Positions 44,795 to 55,566 are shown, numbered from the stretch's first letter. The stretch: DNA of 64,000 nt from Marixanthomonas sp. SCSIO 43207 (GCF_019904255.1 NZ_CP063203.1:1488001-1552000), one strand, 5' to 3'. The notes: a model not told the origin generated them from the letters alone. Made by a program: numbers and translations.

Positions 44795-45423
44795 TGAAGG
44801 TAGCAGTATTAGATAAAACCGGAAAAGACACAGGTAGAAAGGTAGAACTTTCTAAAGATGTGTTTGGAATAGAGCCTAATGATCACGCTGTGTATCTTGA
44901 TGTTAAGCAGTACCTTGCAAATCAAAGACAAGGAACGCATAAAGCTAAAGAGCGTGCAGAAATTGTGGGAAGTACTCGCAAGATCAAAAAGCAAAAAGGT
45001 ACGGGTACAGCTCGTGCTGGTAGTATAAAATCACCAATCTTTAAAGGTGGTGGTAGAGTATTTGGACCAAGACCAAGAAGTTATTCTTTTAAATTGAACA
45101 AAAGCTTAAAGCGTTTAGCGCGTAAATCGGCTTTAACAATGAAGGCGAATAACAAGTCAATTGTTGTGTTAGAAGACCTGCAAATGGATGCTCCAAAAAC
45201 AAAAGACTTTACCGCAGTTTTAAAGAGTTTAGGACTAGAGAATAAAAAATCTTTGTTTGTGTTGGGAGAGTCAAATAATAATGTATATTTGTCGTCTCGC
45301 AATTTGAAAGGTACTGAAGTTGTAAGTAACTCACAATTAAGCACTTATCAAATTATGAATGCAAACAGTGTTGTGCTGTTTGAAGGTTCTTTGGAAGAAA
45401 TTGAACAAAACTTAAGTAAATAG
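44794..45423 (+). CDS. rplD: 50S ribosomal protein L4
   Basis: 209 residues, full length. The exit-tunnel loop (KKQKGTGTARAGSIKSPIFKGGG) is intact. In E. coli L4 represses its own operon through the S10 leader; whether it acts on the rpsJ-rplC element here is unknown. Start codon overlaps the rplC stop by one base. Confidence 0.98.
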   Translation: MKVAVLDKTGKDTGRKVELSKDVFGIEPNDHAVYLDVKQYLANQRQGTHKAKERAEIVGSTRKIKKQKGTGTARAGSIKSPIFKGGGRVFGPRPRSYSFKLNKSLKRLARKSALTMKANNKSIVVLEDLQMDAPKTKDFTAVLKSLGLENKKSLFVLGESNNNVYLSSRNLKGTEVVSNSQLSTYQIMNANSVVLFEGSLEEIEQNLSK

Positions 45424-45430
45424 AAGCAAG

Positions 45431-45721
45431 ATGAATATCTTAATAAAACCTATTATTACGGAAAAAGCTACAAAAGATGCGGAGGATAATAACCGTTACG
45501 GATTTGTAGTGAACCCAAAGGCGAACAAGGTAGAAATCAAAAAAGCAGTAGAAGCTGCTTATGAAGTTTCTGTTGAAAAAGTTCGCACAATGAATGTCCG
45601 CCCAGATCGCCGTACTCGTTATACGAAAACCGGCATCCAAACTGGTAAAACAAATGCTTATAAGAAAGCAATTGTACAGGTGGCGGAAGGTGATACAATA
45701 GATTTTTACAATAATATTTAA
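45431..45721 (+). CDS. rplW: 50S ribosomal protein L23
   Basis: 96 residues, full length, beginning IKPIITEKATKDAED. L23 lies at the tunnel exit and docks trigger factor and SRP. Standard S10 operon position. Confidence 0.97.
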   Translation: MNILIKPIITEKATKDAEDNNRYGFVVNPKANKVEIKKAVEAAYEVSVEKVRTMNVRPDRRTRYTKTGIQTGKTNAYKKAIVQVAEGDTIDFYNNI

Positions 45722-45749
45722 GTTCAGCTTAAATTAAATTAGACAAACC

Positions 45750-46574
45750 ATGTCAGTAAGAAAATTAAAACCTATCACTCCTGGACAGCGATTTAGAGTT
45801 GTTAATGGGTATGACGCCATTACAACTGATAAGCCGGAGAAAAGTTTACTTGCTCCGATAAAAAAGTCCGGAGGTAGAAACAGTCAAGGAAAAATGACCA
45901 TGCGCTATTTAGGTGGTGGTCATAAAAAAAGATATCGAGTTATCGATTTTAAACGCGACAAGCAAGGAATCCCAGCTACTGTTGCGACTATAGAATATGA
46001 TCCTAACCGTACTGCATTTATTGCATTAGTTAATTACCAAGACGGTGAAAAACGATATGTGATTGCGCAAAACGGTCTTCAAGTAGGTCAAAATATCGTT
46101 TCAGGTGACAAAACTTCACCAGACATCGGTAATGCAATGACTCTTGCAAACATTCCTTTAGGTACTATTATTTCTTGTATAGAATTACGACCAGGTCAAG
46201 GAGCTGTTATGGCTCGTAGTGCTGGTGCTTTTGCTCAGTTAGTGGCAAGAGAAGGAAAATACGCTACCGTTAAATTACCTTCTGGAGAGGTACGAATGAT
46301 TTTAACAACTTGTATGGCAACCATCGGTGCTGTTTCAAACAGTGATCATCAATTGATGGTGGGTGGTAAAGCCGGTAGAACAAGATGGTTAGGAAGAAGA
46401 CCTCGTACAAGACCAGTAGTTATGAACCCTGTAGATCACCCAATGGGTGGTGGTGAAGGCCGTGCCTCTGGAGGTCATCCACGTTCAAGAAAAGGTCTTC
46501 CTGCAAAAGGGTTTAAAACTCGTAAGAGAACAAAGGCAAGTAATAAATACATTTTAGAACGTAGAAAGAAATAA
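45750..46574 (+). CDS. rplB: 50S ribosomal protein L2
   Basis: 274 residues, full length. The peptidyl-transferase-near segment with the conserved His ([19 protein letters not shown]) is intact. Standard S10 operon position. Confidence 0.98.
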   Translation: MSVRKLKPITPGQRFRVVNGYDAITTDKPEKSLLAPIKKSGGRNSQGKMTMRYLGGGHKKRYRVIDFKRDKQGIPATVATIEYDPNRTAFIALVNYQDGEKRYVIAQNGLQVGQNIVSGDKTSPDIGNAMTLANIPLGTIISCIELRPGQGAVMARSAGAFAQLVAREGKYATVKLPSGEVRMILTTCMATIGAVSNSDHQLMVGGKAGRTRWLGRRPRTRPVVMNPVDHPMGGGEGRASGGHPRSRKGLPAKGFKTRKRTKASNKYILERRKK

Positions 46575-46577
46575 GTT

Positions 46578-46856
46578 ATGGCAAGATCGTTAAAAAAGGG
46601 ACCTTTCGTTCATTATAAATTAGAACAAAAAGTAGAACAAAATGTGGCTTCAAATAAGAAGACTGTGATCAAAACTTGGTCTCGTGCTTCAATGATTACT
46701 CCAGATTTTGTTGGTCAAACTATCGCAGTACATAATGGACGTCAATTCGTTCCTGTGTATGTTACTGAGAATATGGTAGGACATAAATTAGGCGAATTTT
46801 CACCTACAAGATCATTCCGTGGTCACGCAGGTGCAAAAAACAAAGGAAAAAAATAA
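46578..46856 (+). CDS. rpsS: 30S ribosomal protein S19
   Basis: 92 residues, full length, with [17 protein letters not shown] and the C-terminal [21 protein letters not shown]. Three bases after rplB. Confidence 0.97.
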   Translation: MARSLKKGPFVHYKLEQKVEQNVASNKKTVIKTWSRASMITPDFVGQTIAVHNGRQFVPVYVTENMVGHKLGEFSPTRSFRGHAGAKNKGKK

Positions 46857-46862
46857 TAAGCC

Positions 46863-47270
46863 ATGGGAGTTCGTAAAAGAGAAAGAGCAGAGCAGATCAA
46901 GGAAGCAAAGAAAACACAGTACTTTGCTAAATTGAATAATTGCCCTACATCACCAAGAAAGATGCGTTTAGTAGCAGATTTAATCCGTGGTGAAAAGGTA
47001 AATAAAGCACTTAATATATTAAGATTTAGCAAGAAAGAAGCTTCAGGACGTTTAGAAAAACTATTGCTTTCAGCCATTGCAAATTGGCAAGCAAAAAACG
47101 AAGATACTTCAATTGAAGATGCAGATCTGTTTATAAAAGAAATACGCGTAGATGGCGGGACTATGTTAAAAAGACTTAGACCAGCACCACAAGGACGCGC
47201 ACACAGAATTAGAAAACGTTCCAACCACGTAACACTGGTTTTAGGAGCTAACGATAACACACAAAGTTAA
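46863..47270 (+). CDS. rplV: 50S ribosomal protein L22
   Basis: 135 residues, slightly longer than E. coli L22 through a charged N-terminus ([19 protein letters not shown]). The [15 protein letters not shown] motif and the tunnel hairpin [19 protein letters not shown] are intact. Confidence 0.97.
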   Translation: MGVRKRERAEQIKEAKKTQYFAKLNNCPTSPRKMRLVADLIRGEKVNKALNILRFSKKEASGRLEKLLLSAIANWQAKNEDTSIEDADLFIKEIRVDGGTMLKRLRPAPQGRAHRIRKRSNHVTLVLGANDNTQS

Positions 47271-47277
47271 TATTTAA

Positions 47278-47991
47278 ATGGGACAGAAAACAAATCCAAT
47301 CGGTAACCGCTTAGGTATCATTAGAGGATGGGAATCCAACTGGTACGGAGGCAATGACTATGGCGATAAATTAGCCGAAGACGATAAGATTAGAAAGTAT
47401 ATTCACGCTCGTTTAAGTAAAGCTAGTGTGGCTAGGGTAATCATTGAGCGTACCCTTAAGCTTGTAACCGTTACTATCACTACAGCTCGTCCAGGTATCA
47501 TTATTGGTAAAGGAGGGCAAGAGGTAGACAAGCTTAAAGAAGAGCTTAAGAAAATTACCGGCAAAGAGGTACAGATCAATATCCACGAGATTAAAAGACC
47601 TGAGCTTGATGCACATTTAGTAGGAGCAAGTATCGCAAGACAAATTGAAAATAGAATTTCATACCGTCGAGCAATAAAAATGGCTATCGCTGCTGCAATG
47701 CGTATGAATGCTGAAGGAATTAAAATTCAGATCTCTGGGCGTTTAAACGGTGCTGAAATGGCACGTTCAGAAGCGTATAAAGAAGGTCGTATCCCACTTT
47801 CAACCTTTAGAGCAGACATTGATTATGCTTTAGTTGAAGCTCAAACTACCTATGGTAAATTGGGTGTTAAAGTATGGATCATGAAAGGTGAAGTTTATGG
47901 TAAAAGAGAACTTTCACCATTAGTTGGACTATCTAAAAAAGGCGGTAAAGGAGCCGGACGAGGTGGTAATAAATCACGTCGTAGAAAGTAA
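47278..47991 (+). CDS. rpsC: 30S ribosomal protein S3
   Basis: 237 residues, full length. The KH domain ([20 protein letters not shown]) and the C-terminal [28 protein letters not shown] segment are present. The tail is Gly/Lys/Arg-rich. Confidence 0.98.
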   Translation: MGQKTNPIGNRLGIIRGWESNWYGGNDYGDKLAEDDKIRKYIHARLSKASVARVIIERTLKLVTVTITTARPGIIIGKGGQEVDKLKEELKKITGKEVQINIHEIKRPELDAHLVGASIARQIENRISYRRAIKMAIAAAMRMNAEGIKIQISGRLNGAEMARSEAYKEGRIPLSTFRADIDYALVEAQTTYGKLGVKVWIMKGEVYGKRELSPLVGLSKKGGKGAGRGGNKSRRRK

Positions 47992-48009
47992 TTTTTTAAA
48001 AAGAAAAAA

Positions 48010-48429
48010 ATGTTACAACCTAAGAGAACAAAATACCGTAAACAACAAAAGGGTCGAATGAAAGGCAATGCCAATCGTGGACACCGCTTATCTAACGGTA
48101 CCTTTGGTATTAAGTCTTTAGATGCAAAATTTGTGACAGCTCGTCAAATAGAAGCTGCCCGTATTGCTGCAACTCGTTATATGAAAAGAGAGGGTTCTAT
48201 CTGGATTATGATTTTCCCAGATAAACCAATTACTAAAAAGCCTCTTGAAGTACGTATGGGTAAAGGTAAAGGTGCAGTAGAATATTATGCAGCTGTAGTA
48301 AAACCAGGTAGAATTATGTTTGAAGTTTCTGGAGTGCCTTTGGCAACAGCAAAAGAAGCGTTACGTTTGGCAGCTCAAAAGCTACCCGTAAGAACAAAAT
48401 TCGTTATGTCTAGAGATTATCAAGAATAA
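48010..48429 (+). CDS. rplP: 50S ribosomal protein L16
   Basis: 139 residues, full length. Starts [20 protein letters not shown] and keeps the [17 protein letters not shown] loop near the A site. Confidence 0.98.
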   Translation: MLQPKRTKYRKQQKGRMKGNANRGHRLSNGTFGIKSLDAKFVTARQIEAARIAATRYMKREGSIWIMIFPDKPITKKPLEVRMGKGKGAVEYYAAVVKPGRIMFEVSGVPLATAKEALRLAAQKLPVRTKFVMSRDYQE

Positions 48430-48446
48430 TTTTTGAAATTGTCATT

Positions 48447-48638
48447 ATGAAACAATCAGAAATCAAAGAAGCATCAACAGCAGAGTTACAAGAACAACTT
48501 GCTGAATCGACAAAGGCATATACAGACCTTAAAATGGCTCACGCCATTTCACCGTTGGAAAATCCAATTCAATTAAGAGCGCAGCGCAGAAGCATTGCAA
48601 GAATTGCGACCGAACTAACTAAAAGAGAAGTGCAATAA
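48447..48638 (+). CDS. rpmC: 50S ribosomal protein L29
   Basis: 63 residues, full length, two-helix protein with the LQLRxxRRxIARI-type motif (IQLRAQRRSIARIATEL). Standard order between rplP and rpsQ. Confidence 0.96.
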   Translation: MKQSEIKEASTAELQEQLAESTKAYTDLKMAHAISPLENPIQLRAQRRSIARIATELTKREVQ

Positions 48639-48655
48639 CAGTACGAAATTGAAAG

Positions 48656-48916
48656 ATGGAAATAAAAAGAAATTTAAGAAAAGAACGTATCGGTGTAGTA
48701 ACCAGTAACAAAATGGAAAAATCCATTGTAGTTGCTGAAACTAAAAAAATGAAGCACCCTATGTACGGAAAATTCGTGCTGAAAACGAAAAAATACGTAG
48801 CGCACGATGAAAAAAACGACTGCAACGAAGGTGATACAGTAAAGATCATGGAAACAAGGCCTTTAAGTAAAACCAAGTGTTGGAGATTAGTAGAAATAAT
48901 TGAAAGAGCGAAGTAA
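48656..48916 (+). CDS. rpsQ: 30S ribosomal protein S17
   Basis: 86 residues, full length, OB fold with [19 protein letters not shown] and [17 protein letters not shown]. Confidence 0.97.
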   Translation: MEIKRNLRKERIGVVTSNKMEKSIVVAETKKMKHPMYGKFVLKTKKYVAHDEKNDCNEGDTVKIMETRPLSKTKCWRLVEIIERAK

Positions 48917-48918
48917 TC

Positions 48919-49287
48919 ATGATACAGCAAGAATCAAGACTTAGAGTAGCAGATAACACCGGAGCTAAGGAAGTCCTTACCATCCGTGTGTTAGGCGGTA
49001 CAAAAAAACGATATGCTTCAATTGGGGATAAAATTGTAGTTTCAGTAAAAGAAGCTACCCCAAACGGAAACATTAAAAAAGGTGCCGTTTCTACAGCAGT
49101 AGTGGTACGTACCGTGAAAGAAGTAAGACGACCTGACGGATCTTATATCCGTTTTGACGACAACGCTTGTGTACTTTTAGGACCTCAAGGGGAAATGAGA
49201 GGAACTCGTGTTTTCGGTCCTGTAGCACGTGAGCTTCGTGACAAACAATTTATGAAAATAGTATCATTAGCACCAGAAGTGCTTTAA
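48919..49287 (+). CDS. rplN: 50S ribosomal protein L14
   Basis: 122 residues, full length, beginning [20 protein letters not shown] and ending [10 protein letters not shown]. Two bases after rpsQ; first gene of the spc group. Confidence 0.98.
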   Translation: MIQQESRLRVADNTGAKEVLTIRVLGGTKKRYASIGDKIVVSVKEATPNGNIKKGAVSTAVVVRTVKEVRRPDGSYIRFDDNACVLLGPQGEMRGTRVFGPVARELRDKQFMKIVSLAPEVL

Positions 49288-49298
49288 TAGATAATAAG

Positions 49299-49613
49299 AT
49301 GGCAAAGCTTAAAATAAAATCAGGCGATACAGTAGTAGTTACTGCCGGAGAGCACAAAGGCTCAGAAGGTAAAGTAATGAAAGTGATGCTTGACAAAAAC
49401 AAAGCAATAGTAGAAGGAGTAAATACAGTAAAAAAACATGAGAAACCTAGCGCAGCTAGCCCTCAAGGTGGAATTACTGAAAAAGAAGCTCCAATTCATA
49501 TTTCTAACCTAGCGTTGATTGACCCTAAAAGTGGTAAAGCAACTCGCGTAGGATATAGAATGGAAGATGGAAAAAAAGTACGATTTGCTAAAAAATCGAA
49601 TCAAGTATTATAG
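49299..49613 (+). CDS. rplX: 50S ribosomal protein L24
   Basis: 104 residues, full length. The KOW motif is [21 protein letters not shown] near the N-terminus. Two bases before rplE. Confidence 0.97.
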   Translation: MAKLKIKSGDTVVVTAGEHKGSEGKVMKVMLDKNKAIVEGVNTVKKHEKPSAASPQGGITEKEAPIHISNLALIDPKSGKATRVGYRMEDGKKVRFAKKSNQVL

Positions 49614-49615
49614 TT

Positions 49616-50167
49616 ATGGCATATACACCAAGACTTAAAGAAGAATACAAGAGCAAAGTAATAAACGCTCTTACAGATGAATTTGGTTACCAAAACGTAA
49701 TGCAAGTTCCAAAACTTACACGCATCGTTGTGTCAAGAGGAATTGGAGCTGCCGTAGCCGATAAAAAATTGATCGAATATTCCGTAGAAGAATTATCAAA
49801 AATCACTGGGCAAAAAGCCGTAGCGACAATCTCTAAGAAAGACGTTGCGAGTTTTAAACTTAGAAAAGGAATGCCTATTGGTGCAAAAGTGACCTTACGT
49901 GGTGAGCGTATGTATGAGTTTTTAGATAGACTTATTACAAGTGCATTGCCAAACGTACGTGATTTTAACGGAATTAACGCAACTGGTTTTGACGGAAGAG
50001 GAAACTACTCATTAGGTATTACTGAGCAAATTATCTTCCCAGAAATCAATATCGATAAGATAAAGAAGATTGAAGGTATGAACATTACCTTTGTAACTTC
50101 TGCCGAAACCGATAAAGAAGCGAAATCATTACTAACAGAATTAGGATTACCTTTTAAAAAGAACTAA
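49616..50167 (+). CDS. rplE: 50S ribosomal protein L5
   Basis: 183 residues, full length, with [14 protein letters not shown] and [13 protein letters not shown]. Binds 5S rRNA. Standard spc operon position. Confidence 0.98.
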   Translation: MAYTPRLKEEYKSKVINALTDEFGYQNVMQVPKLTRIVVSRGIGAAVADKKLIEYSVEELSKITGQKAVATISKKDVASFKLRKGMPIGAKVTLRGERMYEFLDRLITSALPNVRDFNGINATGFDGRGNYSLGITEQIIFPEINIDKIKKIEGMNITFVTSAETDKEAKSLLTELGLPFKKN

Positions 50168-50170
50168 GAC

Positions 50171-50440
50171 ATGGCTAAAGAATCAATGAAAGCCCGTGAG
50201 GTTAAGAGACAAAAAATGGTAAAAAAGTATGCTGAAAAACGCCAAGCTTTAAAAGAAGCAGGCGATTGGGAAGCATTACAAAAATTACCAAAAAACTCTT
50301 CACCAGTACGTTTACACAATCGTTGTAAATTAACTGGAAGACCAAAAGGGTATATGAGACAATTTGGAATTTCGCGTGTTATGTTCCGTGAAATGGCAAA
50401 CAAAGGTTTAATCCCAGGAGTTAGAAAAGCAAGTTGGTAA
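50171..50440 (+). CDS. rpsN: 30S ribosomal protein S14 (zinc-free form)
   Basis: 89 residues, the long C-minus form: the CxxC...CxxC zinc motif of the short form is absent and only one Cys remains ([21 protein letters not shown]). It does not depend on zinc. A hairpin follows in the gap to rpsH. Confidence 0.97.
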   Translation: MAKESMKAREVKRQKMVKKYAEKRQALKEAGDWEALQKLPKNSSPVRLHNRCKLTGRPKGYMRQFGISRVMFREMANKGLIPGVRKASW

Positions 50441-50457
50441 CAACAATATAAACAGGC

Positions 50458-50489
50458 AGTAGGTTTGATGCTATACATCAAAAACCACT
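50458..50489 (+). promoter_or_regulatory. Hairpin in the rpsN-rpsH gap, candidate S8-responsive site
   Basis: GGTTTGATG (50462-50470) pairs with CATCAA...ACC (50476-50486) around a CTATA loop with a two-base bulge, and AGT/ACT extends the stem. There is no T tract. It lies 18 bases before the gene for S8, a known autoregulator of the spc operon in E. coli; the functional link is inference. Confidence 0.5.
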
Positions 50490-50506
50490 ATCGTAAATAA
50501 CTAGAA

Positions 50507-50908
50507 ATGAATATAGATCCAATATCAGATTTTCTAACAAGAGTTAGAAACGCCGTAAAGGCAGGACACCGTGTTGTAGAGATACCCGCGTCAAATCTAA
50601 AAAAGGAGATAACAAAAATCCTATTTGACCAAGGGTACATTTTAAGCTACAAATTTGAAGACGATAAAGGACCGCAAGGAACTATCAAGATCGCTTTAAA
50701 GTATGACAAGCTTACAAAAGATCCGGTAATTAAAAAGATTCAAAGAATTAGTAAACCAGGTTTACGTAAATATGCAAGTTCTTCAAACATTCCACGTATA
50801 TTAAATGGATTGGGTATTGCAATAGTGTCAACTTCTCACGGAGTAATGACAGGAAAACAAGCTCAAGAAAAGAATGTAGGTGGTGAAGTATTGTGCTACG
50901 TATACTAA
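50507..50908 (+). CDS. rpsH: 30S ribosomal protein S8
   Basis: 133 residues, full length, starting [18 protein letters not shown] and ending with the conserved [20 protein letters not shown] segment. Preceded by a hairpin that could be an autoregulatory target. Confidence 0.98.
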   Translation: MNIDPISDFLTRVRNAVKAGHRVVEIPASNLKKEITKILFDQGYILSYKFEDDKGPQGTIKIALKYDKLTKDPVIKKIQRISKPGLRKYASSSNIPRILNGLGIAIVSTSHGVMTGKQAQEKNVGGEVLCYVY

Positions 50909-50923
50909 AATAAAGACTAAGAA

Positions 50924-51466
50924 ATGTCAAGAATAGGTAAAAGCCCGGTAGCCATTCCAGATGGTGTAACAGTAGAAATTAAAGATAACGTAGTTACCGT
51001 AAAAGGTAAACTAGGCGAATTAACTCAAGAGTTTTCTGAAATCACAGTAAAAGAAGAAGAAGGCAAAATAGTACTTGAGCGCCCTACTGAAGGAAAAGAT
51101 CATAGAGCAAAACACGGTTTGTATAGAGCTTTAATCAATAACATGATTGAAGGTGTAACAAACGGATGGACAAAACAATTAGAACTAGTAGGGGTAGGAT
51201 ACCGTGCTAGTAATCAAGGACAAAAATTGGATTTAGCAATCGGTTTTTCTCACAACATCGTTATGGAAATCGCTCCAGAGGTAAAAGTAGAGACTCAAAC
51301 CGAAAAAGGTAAAAACCCAATAGTAAAATTAACATCACACGACAAACAATTGGTAGGTCAGGTAGCAGCAAAAATAAGAAGCTTCCGCAAGCCAGAACCT
51401 TACAAAGGAAAAGGTATTAAGTTTGTAGGTGAACAAATAAGAAGAAAAGCAGGTAAATCTGCATAA
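50924..51466 (+). CDS. rplF: 50S ribosomal protein L6
   Basis: 180 residues, full length, with [18 protein letters not shown] and the C-terminal [20 protein letters not shown]. Standard spc position. Confidence 0.98.
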   Translation: MSRIGKSPVAIPDGVTVEIKDNVVTVKGKLGELTQEFSEITVKEEEGKIVLERPTEGKDHRAKHGLYRALINNMIEGVTNGWTKQLELVGVGYRASNQGQKLDLAIGFSHNIVMEIAPEVKVETQTEKGKNPIVKLTSHDKQLVGQVAAKIRSFRKPEPYKGKGIKFVGEQIRRKAGKSA

Positions 51467-51477
51467 GAAATAACGTT

Positions 51478-51834
51478 ATGGCATTATCAAAATTAGATAG
51501 AAGAACTCGTTTGCGTAACAGAATACGCAAAACAATAACGGGAACTGCTGAGCGACCACGTTTAGCTGTATTCCGAAGTAATAAAGAGATCTATGCGCAA
51601 CTTATTGACGATGTAAATGGAGTTACCATTACTGCTGCATCTTCAAGAGATAAAGATATTGACACTTCAAAAGTAAACAAAAGTGAAGTTGCAAAATTAG
51701 TAGGAAAGGCAATCGCTGATAAAGCTCAAAAAGCTGGTGTAGAAACTGTAGCATTTGATCGAGGCGGATACCTATATCACGGAAGAGTAAAATCATTAGC
51801 TGAAGGCGCTCGCGAAAGCGGTCTTAAATTTTAA
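51478..51834 (+). CDS. rplR: 50S ribosomal protein L18
   Basis: 118 residues, full length, with [18 protein letters not shown] and the C-terminal [20 protein letters not shown]. Binds 5S rRNA. Confidence 0.97.
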   Translation: MALSKLDRRTRLRNRIRKTITGTAERPRLAVFRSNKEIYAQLIDDVNGVTITAASSRDKDIDTSKVNKSEVAKLVGKAIADKAQKAGVETVAFDRGGYLYHGRVKSLAEGARESGLKF

Positions 51835-51839
51835 GAAAT

Positions 51840-52364
51840 ATGTATCAAGATTATAAAAACGTAGAAACAGTAAAACCTGGAGGTCTTGACCTTAAAGACC
51901 GTCTAGTAGGTGTACAACGTGTAACTAAAGTAACTAAAGGTGGTAGAGCTTTTGGATTCTCAGCTATTGTTGTAGTAGGAGATGAAAATGGTGTTGTAGG
52001 ACAAGGCCTTGGTAAATCAAAAGATGTTGCCAGTGCTATTGCAAAAGCCATTGAAGATGCTAAGAAAAACCTGGTACGTATTCCTTTAAATAAAGCAACT
52101 TTACCACACGAGCAAAAAGGTAAGTATGGTGGAGCACGAGTTAATTTATTACCAGCAGCTCCTGGTACCGGTTTGATCGCTGGTGGTGCTGTACGTGCAG
52201 TATTGGAAGCAGTGGGAGTGCACGACGTATTGTCAAAATCTCAAGGATCTTCCAACCCACACAACGTTGTTAAAGCAACTTTTGATGCATTATTGCAATT
52301 ACGTAGTGCAGAAACTGTAGCAAAGCAACGCGGTATTACTTTGGAAAAATTGTATAAAGGATAA
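51840..52364 (+). CDS. rpsE: 30S ribosomal protein S5
   Basis: 174 residues, full length, with the loop [20 protein letters not shown] and the [18 protein letters not shown] segment. Five bases after rplR. Confidence 0.98.
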   Translation: MYQDYKNVETVKPGGLDLKDRLVGVQRVTKVTKGGRAFGFSAIVVVGDENGVVGQGLGKSKDVASAIAKAIEDAKKNLVRIPLNKATLPHEQKGKYGGARVNLLPAAPGTGLIAGGAVRAVLEAVGVHDVLSKSQGSSNPHNVVKATFDALLQLRSAETVAKQRGITLEKLYKG

Positions 52365-52376
52365 ATACTGAAGAAC

Positions 52377-52556
52377 ATGGCAAAAATAAAAGTAACAAAG
52401 GTACGCAGCGAGATTAACCGCACGCAAAACCAAAAGAGAACGCTTGAAGCTTTAGGCCTTCGTAAAATGGGGCAGACTGTAGAGCATGAAGACACGCCAA
52501 ACATTCTTGGTATGGTTAATAAAGTAAAACATTTAGTTTCTGTAGAAACTGTTTAA
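52377..52556 (+). CDS. rpmD: 50S ribosomal protein L30
   Basis: 59 residues. ATG at 52377, TAA at 52554-52556. The translation begins AKIKVTKVRSEINRTQ and contains TLEALGLRKMGQTVEHEDTP, the L30 signature. It fills the gap between rpsE and rplO exactly as expected for the spc operon. Confidence 0.97.
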   Translation: MAKIKVTKVRSEINRTQNQKRTLEALGLRKMGQTVEHEDTPNILGMVNKVKHLVSVETV

Positions 52557-52566
52557 GATATACAAC

Positions 52567-53019
52567 ATGGAATTAAATAATTTAAAACCTGCAAAAGGTT
52601 CAACACACAAAGAAGGCAAACGCGTAGGCCGTGGGCAAGCTTCCGGTAAAGGAGGAACTGCTACACGTGGTCACAAAGGAGCTAAGTCTCGTTCTGGATA
52701 CTCCAAGAAAATTGGTTTTGAAGGAGGGCAAATGCCTATTCAACGTCGTGTGCCTAAGTTTGGGTTTACAAATATCAACCGTAAAGAATATCAAGGAATT
52801 AACATTGATACTTTACAACAATTAGTTGATGAAAAGAAAATTAAAGATACTGTAGACTTTGAAACCCTAATGAGTTTAGGTCTTGCTGGCAAAAACGAAA
52901 TGGTGAAGATTTTAGGTAGAGGAGAGTTAAAAGCAAAATTAAAAGTATCTGCTCATAAGTTTACTGCCTCAGCAAAAGAAGCTATTGAAGCTGCTGGAGG
53001 TGAAGTAGTAACCCTATAA
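52567..53019 (+). CDS. rplO: 50S ribosomal protein L15
   Basis: 150 residues, full length. The Gly/Lys-rich N-terminus (RVGRGQASGKGGTATRGHKG) and FEGGQMPIQRRVPKFGF are conserved. Confidence 0.98.
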   Translation: MELNNLKPAKGSTHKEGKRVGRGQASGKGGTATRGHKGAKSRSGYSKKIGFEGGQMPIQRRVPKFGFTNINRKEYQGINIDTLQQLVDEKKIKDTVDFETLMSLGLAGKNEMVKILGRGELKAKLKVSAHKFTASAKEAIEAAGGEVVTL

Positions 53020-53032
53020 TTATAAGATAAGG

Positions 53033-54382
53033 ATGAAATTTATTGATACCATAAAAAACATTTGGAAGATAGAAGAACTTCGTAACAGAATTATGCTTAC
53101 GTTAGGGCTTCTTCTAGTGTATCGTTTTGGTGCACAAGTAGTATTGCCAGGTATAGATGCGTCACAACTTGCAAATTTTGCAGGAAAATTTGACACAGGT
53201 CTTGGTGGTTTATTAAACGCATTTACTGGAGGAGCATTTGCAAACGCCTCTGTATTTGCATTAGGTATTATGCCTTATATTTCGGCTTCCATTGTGGTAC
53301 AATTAATGCAAATTGCTGTTCCTTATCTTCAGAAGTTACAGAAAGAAGGTGAAAGTGGAAGAAAGAAAATTACTCAAATTACTCGTTGGTTAACTATAGG
53401 TATCTGTTTGGTTCAGGCCCCTAGTTATTTAGCGGGATTACCTGCCTTAGGTGTACCAACTGAAGCATTTATATTAGGTCAAACACCTATGTTTTATATT
53501 TCTTCAGTAATTATTCTAGTAACAGGTACAATTTTTGCAATGTGGTTAGGTGAAAAAATCACCGATAAAGGTGTAGGTAATGGTATTTCAATACTTATTA
53601 TGGTAGGTATTATTGCTACCTTACCGCAATCTTTTGCACAAGAATTTGCTTCTCGTGTATTAGAATCAAACGGTGGTTTAATTATGATTTTAATTGAACT
53701 AGTAATTTGGTTTGTGATTATCTTGGCTTCTGTAATGCTAGTTATGGCTGTACGTAAAATACCTGTACAGTATGCTAGAAGAACAGCAAGTGGTGGTTAT
53801 GAAAAGAATATCTTTGGTGCAAGACAGTTTATTCCTTTAAAGCTTAACGCTTCTGGGGTAATGCCAATAATCTTTGCACAGGCTATTATGTTTGTGCCTT
53901 CTGCTATTGCAAGCATCTCGATGTTTTCAGATAGTGAAGTAGCGCAGTCTATACAAGCAGCCTTTAGTGATATTTTTGGATTATGGTATAATCTTGTTTT
54001 TGCAGCATTGATTATTATCTTTACATATTTTTATACGGCTATCACAGTGCCAACAAATAAAATGGCAGATGATCTTAAACGTAGTGGAGGTTTTATCCCG
54101 GGTATCAAACCTGGAAGCGAAACCGGAGAATATTTAGATAGAATTATGTCTCAAATTACCTTGCCAGGTTCAATTTTCTTAGCATTAATTGCTGTATTTC
54201 CAGCTTTTGTTGTTAAGTTAATGGGAATTCAACAAGGATGGGCTTTATTTTACGGTGGTACATCACTATTAATTATGGTAGGTGTAGCTATCGATACAAT
54301 GCAACAAATTAATTCATATCTATTAAATCGTCACTACGATGGTTTAATGAAAACAGGAAAAAATAGAAAAGCAGTAGCGTAA
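53033..54382 (+). CDS. secY: Protein translocase subunit SecY
   Basis: 449 residues with ten membrane segments. The N-terminal LRNRIMLTLGLLLVYRFG, the plug region, and the C-terminal loops (PVQYARRTASGG, GGFIPGIKPGSETGEYLDRI) are typical. It forms the SecYEG channel in the inner membrane. It follows rplO by 13 bases. Unlike in many bacteria, adk and map do not follow; infA comes next. Confidence 0.98.
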   Translation: MKFIDTIKNIWKIEELRNRIMLTLGLLLVYRFGAQVVLPGIDASQLANFAGKFDTGLGGLLNAFTGGAFANASVFALGIMPYISASIVVQLMQIAVPYLQKLQKEGESGRKKITQITRWLTIGICLVQAPSYLAGLPALGVPTEAFILGQTPMFYISSVIILVTGTIFAMWLGEKITDKGVGNGISILIMVGIIATLPQSFAQEFASRVLESNGGLIMILIELVIWFVIILASVMLVMAVRKIPVQYARRTASGGYEKNIFGARQFIPLKLNASGVMPIIFAQAIMFVPSAIASISMFSDSEVAQSIQAAFSDIFGLWYNLVFAALIIIFTYFYTAITVPTNKMADDLKRSGGFIPGIKPGSETGEYLDRIMSQITLPGSIFLALIAVFPAFVVKLMGIQQGWALFYGGTSLLIMVGVAIDTMQQINSYLLNRHYDGLMKTGKNRKAVA

Positions 54383-54385
54383 ATT

Positions 54386-54601
54386 ATGGCAAAACAACCC
54401 CCAATAGAACAAGACGGAACAATTGTAGAAGCATTGTCTAATGCAATGTTTAGAGTGGAATTGGAAAACGGTCATATTGTAACTGCGCATATTTCGGGCA
54501 AAATGCGTATGCACTATATTAAACTATTGCCCGGCGATAAAGTAAAATTAGAAATGAGTCCTTATGATTTAACTAAGGCTCGTATAACCTATAGATACTA
54601 A
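54386..54601 (+). CDS. infA: Translation initiation factor IF-1
   Basis: 71 residues, full length OB fold: [23 protein letters not shown] and [22 protein letters not shown]. Three bases after secY. A 7-bp hairpin (TAATACA/TGTATTA with a TCTTTT loop, 54599-54618) straddles the stop codon; it lacks a downstream T tract. Confidence 0.98.
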   Translation: MAKQPPIEQDGTIVEALSNAMFRVELENGHIVTAHISGKMRMHYIKLLPGDKVKLEMSPYDLTKARITYRY

Positions 54602-54639
54602 TACATCTTTTTGTATTAATCTATCAAAAAACTAAACAG

Positions 54640-54756
54640 ATGAAAGTAAGAGCATCCGTTAAAAAAAGAAGTGCCGACTGCAAGATTGTACGCAGAAAGG
54701 GCAGATTATATGTTATTAACAAAAAGAACCCAAAGTTCAAACAAAGACAAGGATAA
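54640..54756 (+). CDS. rpmJ: 50S ribosomal protein L36 (zinc ligands largely lost)
   Basis: 38 residues, ATG at 54640 and TAA at 54754-54756. The translation begins [17 protein letters not shown] and ends NPKFKQRQG. The usual zinc ligands Cys-x2-Cys, Cys and His are reduced to a single Cys14, with Ser11, Asn27 and Phe33 at the other places, so it should not need zinc. This is typical for Bacteroidota. It starts 38 bases after infA. Confidence 0.96.
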   Translation: MKVRASVKKRSADCKIVRRKGRLYVINKKNPKFKQRQG

Positions 54757-54759
54757 GTT

Positions 54760-55134
54760 ATGGCAAGAATCGCAGGTGTAGATATCCCAAAGCATAAAAG
54801 GGGTGTAATCGCGTTAACGTATATCTTTGGTGTTGGTAAAAGCCGCGCTCAAGAAATACTAGAAAAAGCCGGAGTTAGCGAAGACAAAAAAGTTAACGAA
54901 TGGAACGATGATGAAATCGGAAAAATTCGTGACGCTGTAGGGTCTTTCACAATCGAAGGTGAATTACGTAGTGAAGTTCAATTAAGCATTAAGCGCTTGA
55001 TGGATATTGGTTGTTACAGAGGTGTACGTCACAGAGCGGGTCTTCCGTTACGTGGTCAACGTACTAAGAACAACTCAAGAACGAGAAAAGGAAAACGTAA
55101 AACAGTTGCAAACAAGAAAAAAGCAACTAAATAA
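54760..55134 (+). CDS. rpsM: 30S ribosomal protein S13
   Basis: 124 residues, full length, beginning [20 protein letters not shown] with the C-terminal [19 protein letters not shown]. First gene of the alpha group. Confidence 0.98.
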   Translation: MARIAGVDIPKHKRGVIALTYIFGVGKSRAQEILEKAGVSEDKKVNEWNDDEIGKIRDAVGSFTIEGELRSEVQLSIKRLMDIGCYRGVRHRAGLPLRGQRTKNNSRTRKGKRKTVANKKKATK

Positions 55135-55145
55135 TACCTAGAGAT

Positions 55146-55550
55146 ATGGCAAAGTCTAACTCAAAAAGTACAAAGAAAGTTGTTAAAAAACGTAAAGTAA
55201 ACGTTGAGTCTGTAGGTGAAGCACACATTACAGCTTCTTTTAACAACATTATTATTTCTTTAACCAATAAAAATGGAGATGTAATTTCTTGGTCTTCTGC
55301 CGGTAAAATGGGCTTCAGAGGATCTAAGAAAAACACACCTTACGCAGCTCAATTAGCATCAGAAGATGCATCAAAAGTTGCACACGATGCTGGTTTACGT
55401 AAAGTAAAAGTGTACGTAAAAGGTCCTGGAAACGGAAGAGAATCTGCAATACGATCTATTCACAATTCAGGAATTGAAGTTACTGAAATCATTGATGTAA
55501 CACCAATGCCGCATAATGGATGTCGTCCTCCAAAAAGAAGAAGAGTATAA
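55146..55550 (+). CDS. rpsK: 30S ribosomal protein S11
   Basis: 134 residues, full length, with [20 protein letters not shown] and the conserved end [19 protein letters not shown] 94-base structured gap follows before rpsD. Confidence 0.98.
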   Translation: MAKSNSKSTKKVVKKRKVNVESVGEAHITASFNNIIISLTNKNGDVISWSSAGKMGFRGSKKNTPYAAQLASEDASKVAHDAGLRKVKVYVKGPGNGRESAIRSIHNSGIEVTEIIDVTPMPHNGCRPPKRRRV

Positions 55551-55566
55551 TTAAATTAATATCAAC

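Noticed and set aside
46823-47260. 145-residue minus-strand frame opposite rplV
   Set aside because: Antisense shadow of L22; the plus-strand gene is certain.
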